In this document: in pieces, positions 32,259 through 39,125 of the stretch
Layout: each line of letters begins with the position of its first letter
How positions within the stretch are numbered: position 1 is the first letter of the stretch
From: Candidatus Magasanikiibacteriota bacterium
GTDB taxonomy: Bacteria > Patescibacteriota > Patescibacteriia > Magasanikbacterales > GWA2-37-8
Assembly: GCA_016234265.1 (NCBI GenBank)
Contig: JACRFW010000021.1
Location: 1 to 39,159 of the forward strand
Direction of reading: 5' to 3'
DNA length: 39,159 nucleotides
The notes under the pieces: generated by a model
Seen by the model: the letters and a program-made list of their open reading frames with translations, nothing else
Told to the model about the DNA's origin: nothing
Databases searched by the model: none
Program-made: the position numbers and the translations under genes

Positions 32259-32267
32259 AATTTTTTG

Positions 32268-33914
32268 TTAGGGTTGGGTATTTTTCACCATATACGTCTT
32301 TTCCAGCCGGTAGCCCCACTTGCGGTAATAATCGCGTACGCCAACGCCAGAGATCACGGCCAATTTTTTAAGGCCGTGTTTTTTTGTTATTTTTTCTGCC
32401 AAGGCCACCAATTTTTTCCCGAGGCCCTTGTGTTGGCTGGAAGCCTCGTGCTTTTTGCCAATGCGCACCAGTTGGCCATAGGTGTGGAGCTCGCGGATAT
32501 AAGCGGAGTAGGAATTTAATTTTTTGTTGGGGTGGATAATTGGTTTGTCAACAAGGCGGAGACGGCAAAAGGCAAAGACCACGCGGCGTAGTTTGTCTTC
32601 GTAGCTCAAAAAATATTCCGTGCCGCCGCGTGTGTCGTATTTGTCAATAAATAAGACTGGCTTCAGCTCTTTCGCCGTCCAGTCGTCCGTTTTCACATGC
32701 CCAATCTCTCGGCAGCGTAAACATTTACAGACCAAACTATCGCGTTTCATTTCCATTTCAATAACCTGGCGCAAGTTGGTGACCATGTTGCCGTTTTCAA
32801 TATATTGTCCTGGAATGTCGCGAATAAGCCGTGAGACGCGCGCGTAGCGGGGGATATGAGTTTTGAAGGTTTTGATGATGTCAATTAAATTGCGTGTCGG
32901 ATAGGCCTGGTGTTTACCCGCCACAAACCAGTCGTAGAGTTCGGAATCTTTTACCACCGAGCAAGGGTAGATCTTGATCATGTCTGGTTTCAGTCCCGGG
33001 TCGGTAAAAACACTTTCCATCATCTGCAAGTCTTCCTTTGGCGTAGCGCCGGGCAGCTGCGGCATGAGGTGAAAATCCACTTTGAAACCGTAGTTGCGGA
33101 GAAGCTCGGTGGCCTCGCGGGCCTGCTCAATAGTGTGGCCGCGCTTGGTGAGCGCCATGATTTTGTCGTCGGTGTGTTGCACGCCCACTTCCAGGCGCGT
33201 ACAGCCTTGTTCGCGCATCTGCCAGATGGTGTGGTAGTTGATAAAATCTGGCCGTGTTTCTAGCGTGAGGCCGATGATACGATGTTTGGCCGTTTCATTT
33301 TTTCGTTGTTCGCGGGCGAGCGCCTTTTTTAGTTCCGCGAGCGGAGATGTTTCAGTTAATTTTGTTAGTTTTGGATTTTTTTGATCACACGTGTTGCACG
33401 CTTCAAACGTTTTTAAAATAAACCAATATTGATAGCTAAGTGGGTACGAGTTCCAAGTGCCGCCTTTCAGAATAAATTCAATTTTGTCCGTGGGGTGGCC
33501 GTTGTTTTCCAGCGCTTCAATGCGCCGCGCCATTTGCTCATAAGGATCAAACTTGAGCGTGAGCGCGCGCATGGCCGCCGGCTCTTCGGACAAATAGCTT
33601 TTGGGCATGCGCTCATCCAGCGGGCAATAGACGCACTCGCCCGGGCAGGGGTAGGGTTTTACGAGCGAGGTGACAATAGCCACGCCCGAGAGCGAGCGCA
33701 CAGCGCGACGGGTAAGAAGTTTCTCTAGGGCGGGGGTTCGGACAATCCTTTTCTTGGCTAGTAATCTGTGATATGCTGAAAGCAAGTTGGTTTTTGTGGG
33801 TAAAGCCGGCTCTTTGGCTCGCAGTACGACCGCTCTTTTTAGCGCGTTAAATTGCTCCTCGGTTTTGGGGAGGTGTTTCACGGCGGCAAGAATTATTTTT
33901 TCGGTGAGAGTCAT
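32268..33914 (-). CDS. elp3: Elp3-type tRNA uridine(34) acetyltransferase (radical SAM plus GNAT)
   Basis: Elp3 makes 5-carboxymethyluridine at the wobble base of tRNA from acetyl-CoA. The 548-aa protein has Elp3's N-terminal tRNA-contact part, then a radical-SAM cluster site CPGECVYC (Cys90, Cys94, Cys97; followed by the Elp3-like YLSEEPAAMRA), FILKGGTWNSYP, and a C-terminal GNAT domain from about residue 455 with QHKGLGKKL for acetyl-CoA and a final YYRKWGY. Cys spacing is CxxxCxxC, tighter than in eukaryotes. It is divergent from a Trm9-like gene (33975). Elp3 is patchy in bacteria. Assignment rests on the fused domains and motif order. Confidence 0.92.
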   Translation of the reverse strand: MTLTEKIILAAVKHLPKTEEQFNALKRAVVLRAKEPALPTKTNLLSAYHRLLAKKRIVRTPALEKLLTRRAVRSLSGVAIVTSLVKPYPCPGECVYCPLDERMPKSYLSEEPAAMRALTLKFDPYEQMARRIEALENNGHPTDKIEFILKGGTWNSYPLSYQYWFILKTFEACNTCDQKNPKLTKLTETSPLAELKKALAREQRKNETAKHRIIGLTLETRPDFINYHTIWQMREQGCTRLEVGVQHTDDKIMALTKRGHTIEQAREATELLRNYGFKVDFHLMPQLPGATPKEDLQMMESVFTDPGLKPDMIKIYPCSVVKDSELYDWFVAGKHQAYPTRNLIDIIKTFKTHIPRYARVSRLIRDIPGQYIENGNMVTNLRQVIEMEMKRDSLVCKCLRCREIGHVKTDDWTAKELKPVLFIDKYDTRGGTEYFLSYEDKLRRVVFAFCRLRLVDKPIIHPNKKLNSYSAYIRELHTYGQLVRIGKKHEASSQHKGLGKKLVALAEKITKKHGLKKLAVISGVGVRDYYRKWGYRLEKTYMVKNTQP

Positions 33915-33974
33915 AATGAACTAAACCCCCTCCTCTGTCCTCCCCCTCATAGGGGGAGGAGGATGGTAAAACCT

Positions 33975-34667
33975 ATGGACATTGTACAAAAGACGCGCGA
34001 TGATTACAATAAAATTGCCAAGCATTTCGCGACCACGCGGAGCCGCGCGTGGCCAGAGTTTGACCAGTTTAGCGCACTTATCAAAAACGGTCAACGGATT
34101 TTGGATTGGGGCTGCGGGGCGGGACGCCTTCTGATGATGCTCAAAAATCGGCCGGTGGAGTATTTTGGAATTGATCAAAGCATTGAGCTTTTGAAAATAG
34201 CGCGGCGACAATATTCTAAACTTATCAAAGCCGGACGGGCTCATTTTTATTCCACAGCGGCGCGTGAGAAAAAGTTCCCTCCCGGCTACTTTGATCTGGT
34301 TTTCATGATTGCGTCGTTTTTTCATCTGCCGGATGAAACAAGCCGTCAGAAGTTGCTGGCAAAAACATTTCGCGAATTAAAACCCGGAGGCAAATTGGTG
34401 ATGCTGGTGTGGAATCTGGGCAGTGACTGGGCGAAAGAAAAAAAGAAGGAATGGAAACAAATCGGTGAGCAAGATTTTCTTATTCCCTGGAAGAATCAAC
34501 AGGGAGAGGTGATGGCAGAGCGCTATTATCACCATTTTACTCCGGAGGAACTGACTGGTTTGCTTACTCAGACTGGTTTCGTGGTTGAGCGTATGGATTA
34601 TTTTGCCGGCAAGTGGAGCGATAGCAAAGGCGGACGGAATTTGGTCGCAGTCGCTCTAAAAAAATAA
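33975..34667 (+). CDS. Trm9/ABH8-like tRNA wobble-uridine methyltransferase
   Basis: The 230-aa class I SAM methyltransferase starts with YNKIAKHFATTRSRAWPEF (about residues 11-29). That is the hallmark of Trm9 and ALKBH8 methyltransferases (YxxIAxHFxxTRxxxWP), which methylate cm5U34 to mcm5U. Motif I LDWGCGAGRLL, the acidic YFGIDQS and a post-I DLVFMIASFFHLPDE follow. Trm9 substrates are made by Elp3, whose gene lies next door on the other strand. Start ATG 33975 is preferred because AGGAGG (33957-33962) would abut the earlier ATG at 33963. Bacterial methyltransferases of this family are little studied, so the specific substrate is inference. Confidence 0.82.
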   Translation: MDIVQKTRDDYNKIAKHFATTRSRAWPEFDQFSALIKNGQRILDWGCGAGRLLMMLKNRPVEYFGIDQSIELLKIARRQYSKLIKAGRAHFYSTAAREKKFPPGYFDLVFMIASFFHLPDETSRQKLLAKTFRELKPGGKLVMLVWNLGSDWAKEKKKEWKQIGEQDFLIPWKNQQGEVMAERYYHHFTPEELTGLLTQTGFVVERMDYFAGKWSDSKGGRNLVAVALKK

Positions 34668-34668
34668 T

Positions 34669-35892
34669 ATGAAAATTCTCCAGATCAATAAAAATTTTTC
34701 CGTGCAAGGCGGCTCGGATACGGTTTTTTTTGAAACAATCAACGGGCTCCGCCAGCGCGGGCACACGGTAGCGGAATTTTCCCTGCGCCGGCCAGGGAAC
34801 ATGCCATCGGCCTATGAAAAATATTTTGTCAGTCCGGTGTCGCTTCGGGCGACAAGTTTCGTTGAGCGTTGGCGCGCCACCCGACGGATGTTTTCTTCGT
34901 CCGAGGTTGTTGCCAACCTTACACAGCTCGTAAAAGATATCCGGCCGGACGTGGCACATATTCATAACGCGTATCGCGAACTCTCGGCGAGCACATTTTT
35001 AACTTTGAAAAATCTGGGCGTGCCGACGGCACTCACGGTGCATGATATGTTTCCGCTGGTGCCCAATCACAATTTTCTTTTGGGCGAAACGATGGCGGAG
35101 AAAAAACTCGGCAATTCACTTTTAAACTGTGTACGCTATCGCTGTGTGAATAATAGTTTTAGCGCGAGCGTAGTCGGAGCATTGGAAGCGCGCTATTATC
35201 GTTCTCATGGTATCTGGCAAGCGATCAATCATTTCATTTGTCCGAGTGAGTTTATGAAAAATAAATTACTGGAGTATGGTTTCCCGTCTGAAAAATTAAG
35301 CGTAGTGTTAAATCCGTGCGAGTTGCCAAAAAATATTTCTCCACCGGGGAACAAGATTGTTTTCCTCGGGCGGTTGCATGTAGAAAAAGGAATCAGGGTA
35401 TTTATGCGCGCGATAAAAGATTTGAGGGAGTATCAAGTAGTGGTGGCGGGCGACGGGCCCGAGGCGCCGTGGGTAGACAAGTTTATTAGCAAAAATAATT
35501 TAACGCACGTAGAACGCCGAGGCTGGGTGGATGAAAGATCTCGGGAAAAACTTTTGGCCGAAGCGCGGGTGGTAGTGTCACCGTCAATTTTTTATGACCT
35601 TTGTTCGCTCACTATTTTGGAAGCACTGGCTCATGGGCGGCTGGTGGTGGCGAGCGACCGCGGCGGCAACCCCGAGCTCGTTCAGAATGGCAAAACCGGA
35701 TTCTTGGCCCGGCCAGAAGACCCGAGAGACCTCGCTCGGGCCATTCAAGAGGCCATGGAGGCCCCCCAAGGCCAGGTAGACTATATAGTGGCCACGGGTC
35801 GGGAATTAGTGCGTAAAAATCATAATTTAGCCCAATATCTGGCCAAAATAGAGGCTGTGTATAAAGAAGTGAAAAAGATCAGAGCTAGGTGA
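34669..35892 (+). CDS. GT4-family glycosyltransferase
   Basis: A 407-aa retaining glycosyltransferase (GT-B fold, GT4 family), probably transferring a sugar to a cell-surface lipid or polysaccharide. The N-terminal Rossmann half has the KILQINKNFSVQGGSDTVF loop; the C-terminal half has KIVFLGRLHVEKGIRVFMRAI, VVAGDGPE and the EALAHG...ASDRGGNPELV donor site with the E-x7-E-like pair. The acceptor and sugar cannot be told. Starts 1 base after the methyltransferase stop, so they share an mRNA, although the functions look unrelated. Confidence 0.92.
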   Translation: MKILQINKNFSVQGGSDTVFFETINGLRQRGHTVAEFSLRRPGNMPSAYEKYFVSPVSLRATSFVERWRATRRMFSSSEVVANLTQLVKDIRPDVAHIHNAYRELSASTFLTLKNLGVPTALTVHDMFPLVPNHNFLLGETMAEKKLGNSLLNCVRYRCVNNSFSASVVGALEARYYRSHGIWQAINHFICPSEFMKNKLLEYGFPSEKLSVVLNPCELPKNISPPGNKIVFLGRLHVEKGIRVFMRAIKDLREYQVVVAGDGPEAPWVDKFISKNNLTHVERRGWVDERSREKLLAEARVVVSPSIFYDLCSLTILEALAHGRLVVASDRGGNPELVQNGKTGFLARPEDPRDLARAIQEAMEAPQGQVDYIVATGRELVRKNHNLAQYLAKIEAVYKEVKKIRAR

Positions 35893-35902
35893 CCCTGCCT
35901 TG

Positions 35903-35929
35903 CACCCCGAAGCCTTTGGCGAAGGGGTG
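35903..35929. repeat. Short palindromic element behind the glycosyltransferase gene
   Basis: CACCCC (35903-35908) pairs with GGGGTG (35924-35929) and inner GCC with GGC, leaving mismatches between. GC-rich imperfect palindromes of this size recur in the window and in CPR genomes. It lacks a T run, so it is not a clear terminator. Confidence 0.5.
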
Positions 35930-36128
35930 TGGATAACTGCGTTGACCCTTTCCCCAAAGACCAGTAGTCTAAGTAGATATACTATTATGTCGTTAAATCA
36001 CTCCCACAATCTCTGCTGGTCCAATAAGGTAATGAAGACCTTTATTTTGGATTTGGCCATTATTGTACGCCCATACGCGTTTCGGGGTGAATATAAACGA
36101 AGATAGATAAGATACTTTCGTTTGTAAG
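35930..36128. other. Intergenic stretch without recognisable gene
   Basis: No convincing gene here. A short open frame (ATG 35987 to 36106, 39 codons) has no Shine-Dalgarno and an unlikely composition. TATACT at 35977 looks like a -10 box but has no -35 at 17 bases (TTGACC at 35942 is 29 away). Since a clear terminator follows at 36131, a small RNA of about 150-170 nt is possible. Confidence 0.4.
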
Positions 36129-36130
36129 AG

Positions 36131-36158
36131 CCTCGAGACCAAACTCTCGGGGTTTTTT
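36131..36158 (+). terminator. Intrinsic terminator
   Basis: CCTCGAGA (36131-36138) pairs with TCTCGGGG (36145-36152), 8 bp with one G-U, loop of 6, then six T. It ends whatever is transcribed from the glycosyltransferase side and insulates the cassette behind it. Confidence 0.85.
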
Positions 36159-36209
36159 AATGAGAAGTTGTTCTTTACAAATCAGGTCAGGTAGATAGGC
36201 TGGCGCTAC

Positions 36210-36304
36210 GCCAGACAAGCAAGTTGCTTTGAAAAGGCGGTTTACTTGTCTGGCAGCAGCAGTGGCAGCGGAGCGGGGCCTTCTGCTCTATAGTGAGCAG
36301 AAGG
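36210..36304 (+). repeat. Two perfect hairpins ahead of the GC-rich gene
   Basis: First: GCCAGACAAG (36210-36219) with exact complement CTTGTCTGGC (36245-36254), enclosing 25 bases. Second: CCTTCTGCTC (36279-36288) with GAGCAGAAGG (36295-36304), loop of 6, no T run. The second ends 23 bases before the start codon of the gene, so the mRNA leader would be strongly structured. Confidence 0.75.
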
Positions 36305-36327
36305 AACAACCTGAGGAGAGCGCCGAA

Positions 36328-36744
36328 ATGATCACCGTTCGGATCAGCGGGATGGTTCAGCAGAGGAACCTCACGATGGAGGGCGACCCGGAGGCGACGC
36401 ACTTCGATGGCGACCTGGAGGGGTTGCGGGAGATCGTGCGGGGGCGGCTGGTCAACGGCCAGTACGGCCGCTCCCGGCGCAAGCCTGAGAACTACGCGAT
36501 GCACCTGGAGGGCGACGAGGCGGAACTGTTCCGCGCGCCTGGGCTCGGGGACATGAGCGGCAAGCCCGTGGCGGCCTCGGTCATCGTGTTCCTGCGGCTG
36601 AGCGAGGAGTACGGCCACCCGGTCTTCACCGTGGTGAAGATGATGGCCGCGTCGGACGTGGGGGCCTTCGCGGGGTGTCTTCTCCCCATCCAGGAGGAAC
36701 AGCTCCCCGCCGCTCTCCCGAGCGCCCCCACCGCCACCACCTAG
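36328..36744 (+). CDS. GC-rich foreign-looking gene of unknown function
   Basis: From ATG 36328 the product is 138 aa (MITVRISGMV ... PSAPTATT). GAGGAG lies 9-14 bases ahead and gives a good ribosome site. By my count only about 10 of 138 codons end in A or T, so third-position GC is over 90%, unlike any other gene in the window, whose codons are mixed. The protein is soluble, acidic in the middle, with several Arg (GRSRRKPE), alternating strand-like patterns (VAASVIVFLRL, HPVFTVVKMM) and a Pro/Ala/Thr tail. It has no signal peptide and no motif I know. Longer frame upstream to 36229 would pass through a hairpin. The flanking hairpins and ribozyme make it part of a discrete unit, likely acquired. 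Confidence 0.7.
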   Translation: MITVRISGMVQQRNLTMEGDPEATHFDGDLEGLREIVRGRLVNGQYGRSRRKPENYAMHLEGDEAELFRAPGLGDMSGKPVAASVIVFLRLSEEYGHPVFTVVKMMAASDVGAFAGCLLPIQEEQLPAALPSAPTATT

Positions 36745-36767
36745 GCGTAACGCGCGCTACCTGACAC

Positions 36768-36829
36768 CCGGAGGCGGGCGAATGCACAGTCGGCTGTGAT
36801 GAACAGCTGACAATGCTCGCCCCCTCCGG
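36768..36829 (+). ncRNA. Composite stem-loop 3' of the GC-rich gene
   Basis: A long stem joins 36768-36781 with 36817-36829 (13 bp with C36775 bulged) and carries an inner hairpin: 36784-36786 with 36814-36816, then 36789-36797 with 36803-36811, loop GATGA. It lies between the stop codon and the ribozyme, so it would become the 3' end of the cleaved mRNA. Confidence 0.75.
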
Positions 36830-36835
36830 TAACCC

Positions 36836-36937
36836 AGTCTCTCCCGATTAAATCGGGGCTGATGAGTCCTAATAAAAACGAACTACGAAACGATACGAAA
36901 GTACGAAATGATTTGATGAGAGCAAGGACGAAAGACT
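36836..36937 (+). ncRNA. Hammerhead ribozyme (type III layout)
   Basis: The whole catalytic core is present: CUGAUGA at 36859-36865, GAAA at 36930-36933, and the cleavage triplet CUC with C36841 at the cut site. Stem III: AGUC (36836-36839) with GACU (36934-36937), plus the required U36840-A36933 pair. Stem I: UCCCGAU (36842-36848) with AUCGGGG (36852-36858), loop UAA. Stem II: GUCCU (36866-36870) with AGGAC (36925-36929). The stem II loop is unusually long, about 54 bases, and is rich in ACGAAA-like repeats. The core and stem II match the classic satellite-RNA hammerhead closely. Cleavage after C36841 would separate the gene and its 3' stem-loop from the terminator. Activity is inferred, not shown. 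Confidence 0.88.
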
Positions 36938-36944
36938 AATAAAT

Positions 36945-36979
36945 AAAAGACTCTCTCACATACGCGGGGGAGTCTTTTT
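36945..36979 (+). terminator. Intrinsic terminator closing the cassette
   Basis: Stem 36945-36957 (AAAAGACTCTCTC) pairs with 36966-36978 (GGGGGAGTCTTTT) with two G-U pairs, loop of 8, T run on the 3' arm. It ends the transcript containing the gene and the ribozyme. Confidence 0.85.
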
Positions 36980-37002
36980 GTGTTATACTATACCCAGATT
37001 AT

Positions 37003-37908
37003 ATGTGGTTTATTATTGCCGTTAGCGGCTATCTCTGTTTGGCCGTCGTCACCATTTTGGATAAATACATTCTGTCGGAGCAAAAAATGCGTCCGATTCT
37101 GTTTGTTTTTTATTCCACAGTTTTTCTTGTTCCCCTTTGGCTACTCGTGCCGTTTGGAGTGAAACCATTTTTACTGCCACTGCAATGGGTCTTGGCGTTC
37201 GTGGCCGGGCTTTGTTTTGCCTTGACATTGTGGGCTCTGTACCACGCAGTGGCCGAGAGCGAGGCCAGCCATATTGGCCCGTTCATTGGCGCGGTGGTGC
37301 CCAGTTTTGTGTTAGTATTCAGTCGGACTTTTCTTTTTGAACAGGTTACTGTCCGACAGGGGGCGGCAATAGCGCTGCTTATTGTTGGTTCGCTTATTAT
37401 TTCTTTTGAAAATAGCCCGCGTCATCATGGCTGGCACCGGGGGTTTTGGTGGGGAATAGTAGCTGGGTTTTTTGCCGCCGTGTTTCAGGTGTTATCAAAA
37501 TATCTTTATGGCGTGGTGGGGTTTTATAGCGGTTTTGTCTGGATTTGGAGCAGTGTGGGGCTTTGCGGTGTGTTGTTGTTGGCCCACCCCGTGGTGCGTG
37601 AGGCATTATGGCGCCAAAAACGTCCACAGGGTGCCAGGAGGCCTATAACAGCGCGCATAGCGGTGTTGGCCGATAAGTTACTTGGCGCGGTGGGAGTGGT
37701 GCTGGTTCAATATGCGGTGTCACTTGGCAGTGTGGCGGTGGTAAATGCCTTAGCCGGTGTCCAGTTCGGATTTTTGGTGATTCTAATTGCTGTACTCTCT
37801 AAGTTCACACCGGGAGTTTTTCGGGAAAAGTATGTTCGCGGAGAAATAATTCAAGAAATCGCGGCGGTTGCCTTGATTGCGTTTGGGCTTGGTTTGGTAC
37901 TGGTGTAG
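37003..37908 (+). CDS. EamA/DMT-family transporter
   Basis: 301 aa with about ten hydrophobic helices in two repeats, the layout of drug/metabolite transporter (EamA) proteins, which export or take up small metabolites. Clues are the first helix WFIIAVSGYLCLAVVTILDKYIL, the mid-protein ESEASHIGPFIGAVVPSFVLV (matching the repeat-end helix of EamA) and a second-half counterpart SLGSVAVVNALAGVQFGFLV. The substrate cannot be predicted. TATACT at 36984-36989 suggests a start of transcription within a few bases of the ATG, so the mRNA may be leaderless. It is followed 5 bases later by the next gene. Confidence 0.85.
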   Translation: MWFIIAVSGYLCLAVVTILDKYILSEQKMRPILFVFYSTVFLVPLWLLVPFGVKPFLLPLQWVLAFVAGLCFALTLWALYHAVAESEASHIGPFIGAVVPSFVLVFSRTFLFEQVTVRQGAAIALLIVGSLIISFENSPRHHGWHRGFWWGIVAGFFAAVFQVLSKYLYGVVGFYSGFVWIWSSVGLCGVLLLAHPVVREALWRQKRPQGARRPITARIAVLADKLLGAVGVVLVQYAVSLGSVAVVNALAGVQFGFLVILIAVLSKFTPGVFREKYVRGEIIQEIAAVALIAFGLGLVLV

Positions 37909-37913
37909 TTTCT

Positions 37914-38921
37914 ATGCGGAAATTGCGGTATAAAAAAATTATTCTGATTGGTGGGGGGCTTTTGTTATTGTTAGTGATTTTTTATGCCAGTTTGTTTTTG
38001 AATTGGGGACGCGGCGCCAGCCAAACATACGGCGTTAGTTTTGATCCGGTTTATGCTCGTTACCTTGGTGTTGACGCCGGTAAAGCATATTTTGAGGGGT
38101 TGATACGCGATTGGGGGTTTCGCTACATTAGGCTTCCGGCCCACTGGGAGTCTGTTGAAGCCAAGCGCGGACAGTATAATTTTAGTGATTTGGATTGGTA
38201 TGTGAATCGGGCGGCGGACGCAGGGGCCAAGGTTGTGCTCGCTATCGGCCAGAAAACTCCGCGCTGGCCCGAGTGCCATGAGCCGAAGTGGGCCAAGAAC
38301 CTGCCATCAGTCGAAAACCGGGCGGCACTCCTAAAGTATATTACTGCTACTGTTGAGCATTATCGCGCCCGGAGCGGTATTGAGTTTTGGCAGGTGGAGA
38401 ATGAGCCGTTTTTAGATTTTGGCGAGTGTCATGCCTTTAGCGCTAGTGATTTGAAAGAAGAGATAGCTTTGGTGAAGCGGCTGGACCAGACCCACCCCAC
38501 TATCACTACTGACAGCGGCGAGTTGAGTTTGTGGTGGAAAACGGCCAAGGCCGCGGATTATTTCGGTACCACGATGTATCGCACGGTGTGGGATAAAATG
38601 TTTGGCTATTTTACTTATCGTTTTCTTCCGCCGGGCTGGTACACTGTCCGGGCACTTCTTCTCGGTCGCAGTCTAAGCGCCGCTTTTGTTATGGAACTGC
38701 AGGGCGAACCGTGGAGTCCTGGCAAGCCTATCACCAGCGTGCCACTAGCCGAGCAATACCGGTCAATGAACAGACAGCGTCTGCAGGAAAATATTGAATA
38801 TGCCAAACGCTCCGGTTTTCCTCGCGCTTATCTCTGGGGCGCGGAGTGGTGGTATTGGCTTCAACAAAATGGGTACAAGGAGATTCCGGATTTCGTAAAG
38901 ACCCTACCTAAAGGGAATTGA
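37914..38921 (+). CDS. Membrane-anchored glycoside-hydrolase-like protein
   Basis: 335 aa with an N-terminal membrane segment (KIILIGGGLLLLLVIFYASLFL, about residues 8-29), then a TIM-barrel region. Strand motifs FRYIRLPAHWESVEAKRGQYNFSD..., typical of GH5/GH42/GH39-like enzymes (clan A), are followed by VENEP with the predicted acid/base Glu164 and MELQGEPW with a candidate nucleophile Glu261. It could cut or remodel a surface or host polysaccharide. The exact family cannot be fixed by eye. It sits in a two-gene unit with the transporter and ends on the promoter of a tRNA gene. Confidence 0.8.
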   Translation: MRKLRYKKIILIGGGLLLLLVIFYASLFLNWGRGASQTYGVSFDPVYARYLGVDAGKAYFEGLIRDWGFRYIRLPAHWESVEAKRGQYNFSDLDWYVNRAADAGAKVVLAIGQKTPRWPECHEPKWAKNLPSVENRAALLKYITATVEHYRARSGIEFWQVENEPFLDFGECHAFSASDLKEEIALVKRLDQTHPTITTDSGELSLWWKTAKAADYFGTTMYRTVWDKMFGYFTYRFLPPGWYTVRALLLGRSLSAAFVMELQGEPWSPGKPITSVPLAEQYRSMNRQRLQENIEYAKRSGFPRAYLWGAEWWYWLQQNGYKEIPDFVKTLPKGN

Positions 38922-38946
38922 CGGAAAGAAATTTTTCGGCTATAGT
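38918..38946 (+). promoter_or_regulatory. Promoter for tRNA-Val(TAC)
   Basis: TTGACG (38918-38923, overlapping the previous stop), 17-base spacer, TATAGT (38941-38946); the tRNA starts at 38960. Confidence 0.8.
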
Positions 38947-38959
38947 AGCCGAACTTATT

Positions 38960-39035
38960 GGACAGTTAGCTCAGCTGGTAGAGCATCGCTTTTACACAGC
39001 GAGGGTCACAGGTTCGAGCCCTGTACTGTCCACCA
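38960..39035 (+). tRNA. tRNA-Val (anticodon TAC), CCA encoded
   Basis: Acceptor GGACAGT/ACTGTCC, D-arm AGCTCAGCTGGTAGAGC, anticodon stem TCGCT/AGCGA with loop TTTACAC (anticodon TAC, Val), T-arm GGTTCGAGCCC, discriminator A, then encoded CCA. It has its own promoter. With tRNA-Val(GAC) at 1531 the two cover the valine box by wobble pairing. Confidence 0.95.
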
Positions 39036-39125
39036 GAATTAAACTTTCAGGAATTTTGCCAACGGATTTTGCCGCGCGAAGCGCGGCCAATCTCGTCGGG
39101 CAAATTCCCGAAAGTCAAATTCTGG
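39033..39125. repeat. Long imperfect palindrome directly behind the tRNA
   Basis: CCAGAATT...ACTTTC.GGAATTT (39033-39057) pairs with its complement ending at AATTCTGG (39125); a second perfect hairpin GCCGCGC-GAA-GCGCGGC (39071-39087) sits at the centre. The outer arm starts inside the tRNA's CCA end. No T run follows. It could be a MITE-like or dispersed CPR repeat and could also fold as a terminator-like RNA. Confidence 0.7.

Noticed and set aside
35900-36106. Short open frame after the glycosyltransferase gene
   Set aside because: It starts inside a palindromic element, has no ribosome site for either ATG and no protein-like composition.
36187-36618. A 143-codon open frame on the minus strand across the GC-rich gene
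   Set aside because: GC-rich DNA has few stops in any frame. The plus-strand frame has the Shine-Dalgarno, the GC3 bias and the matching ribozyme and terminator orientation.
36744-36840. Integron attC-like site
   Set aside because: The composite stem has no convincing GTTRRRY/RYYYAAC core pair at its ends and no integrase lies nearby; it reads better as an RNA stem-loop.
36871-36924. A second hammerhead core (TTGATGAG near 36913) inside the stem II loop
   Set aside because: No complementary stem II or stem III arms are available for it; it looks like a partial echo of the core.
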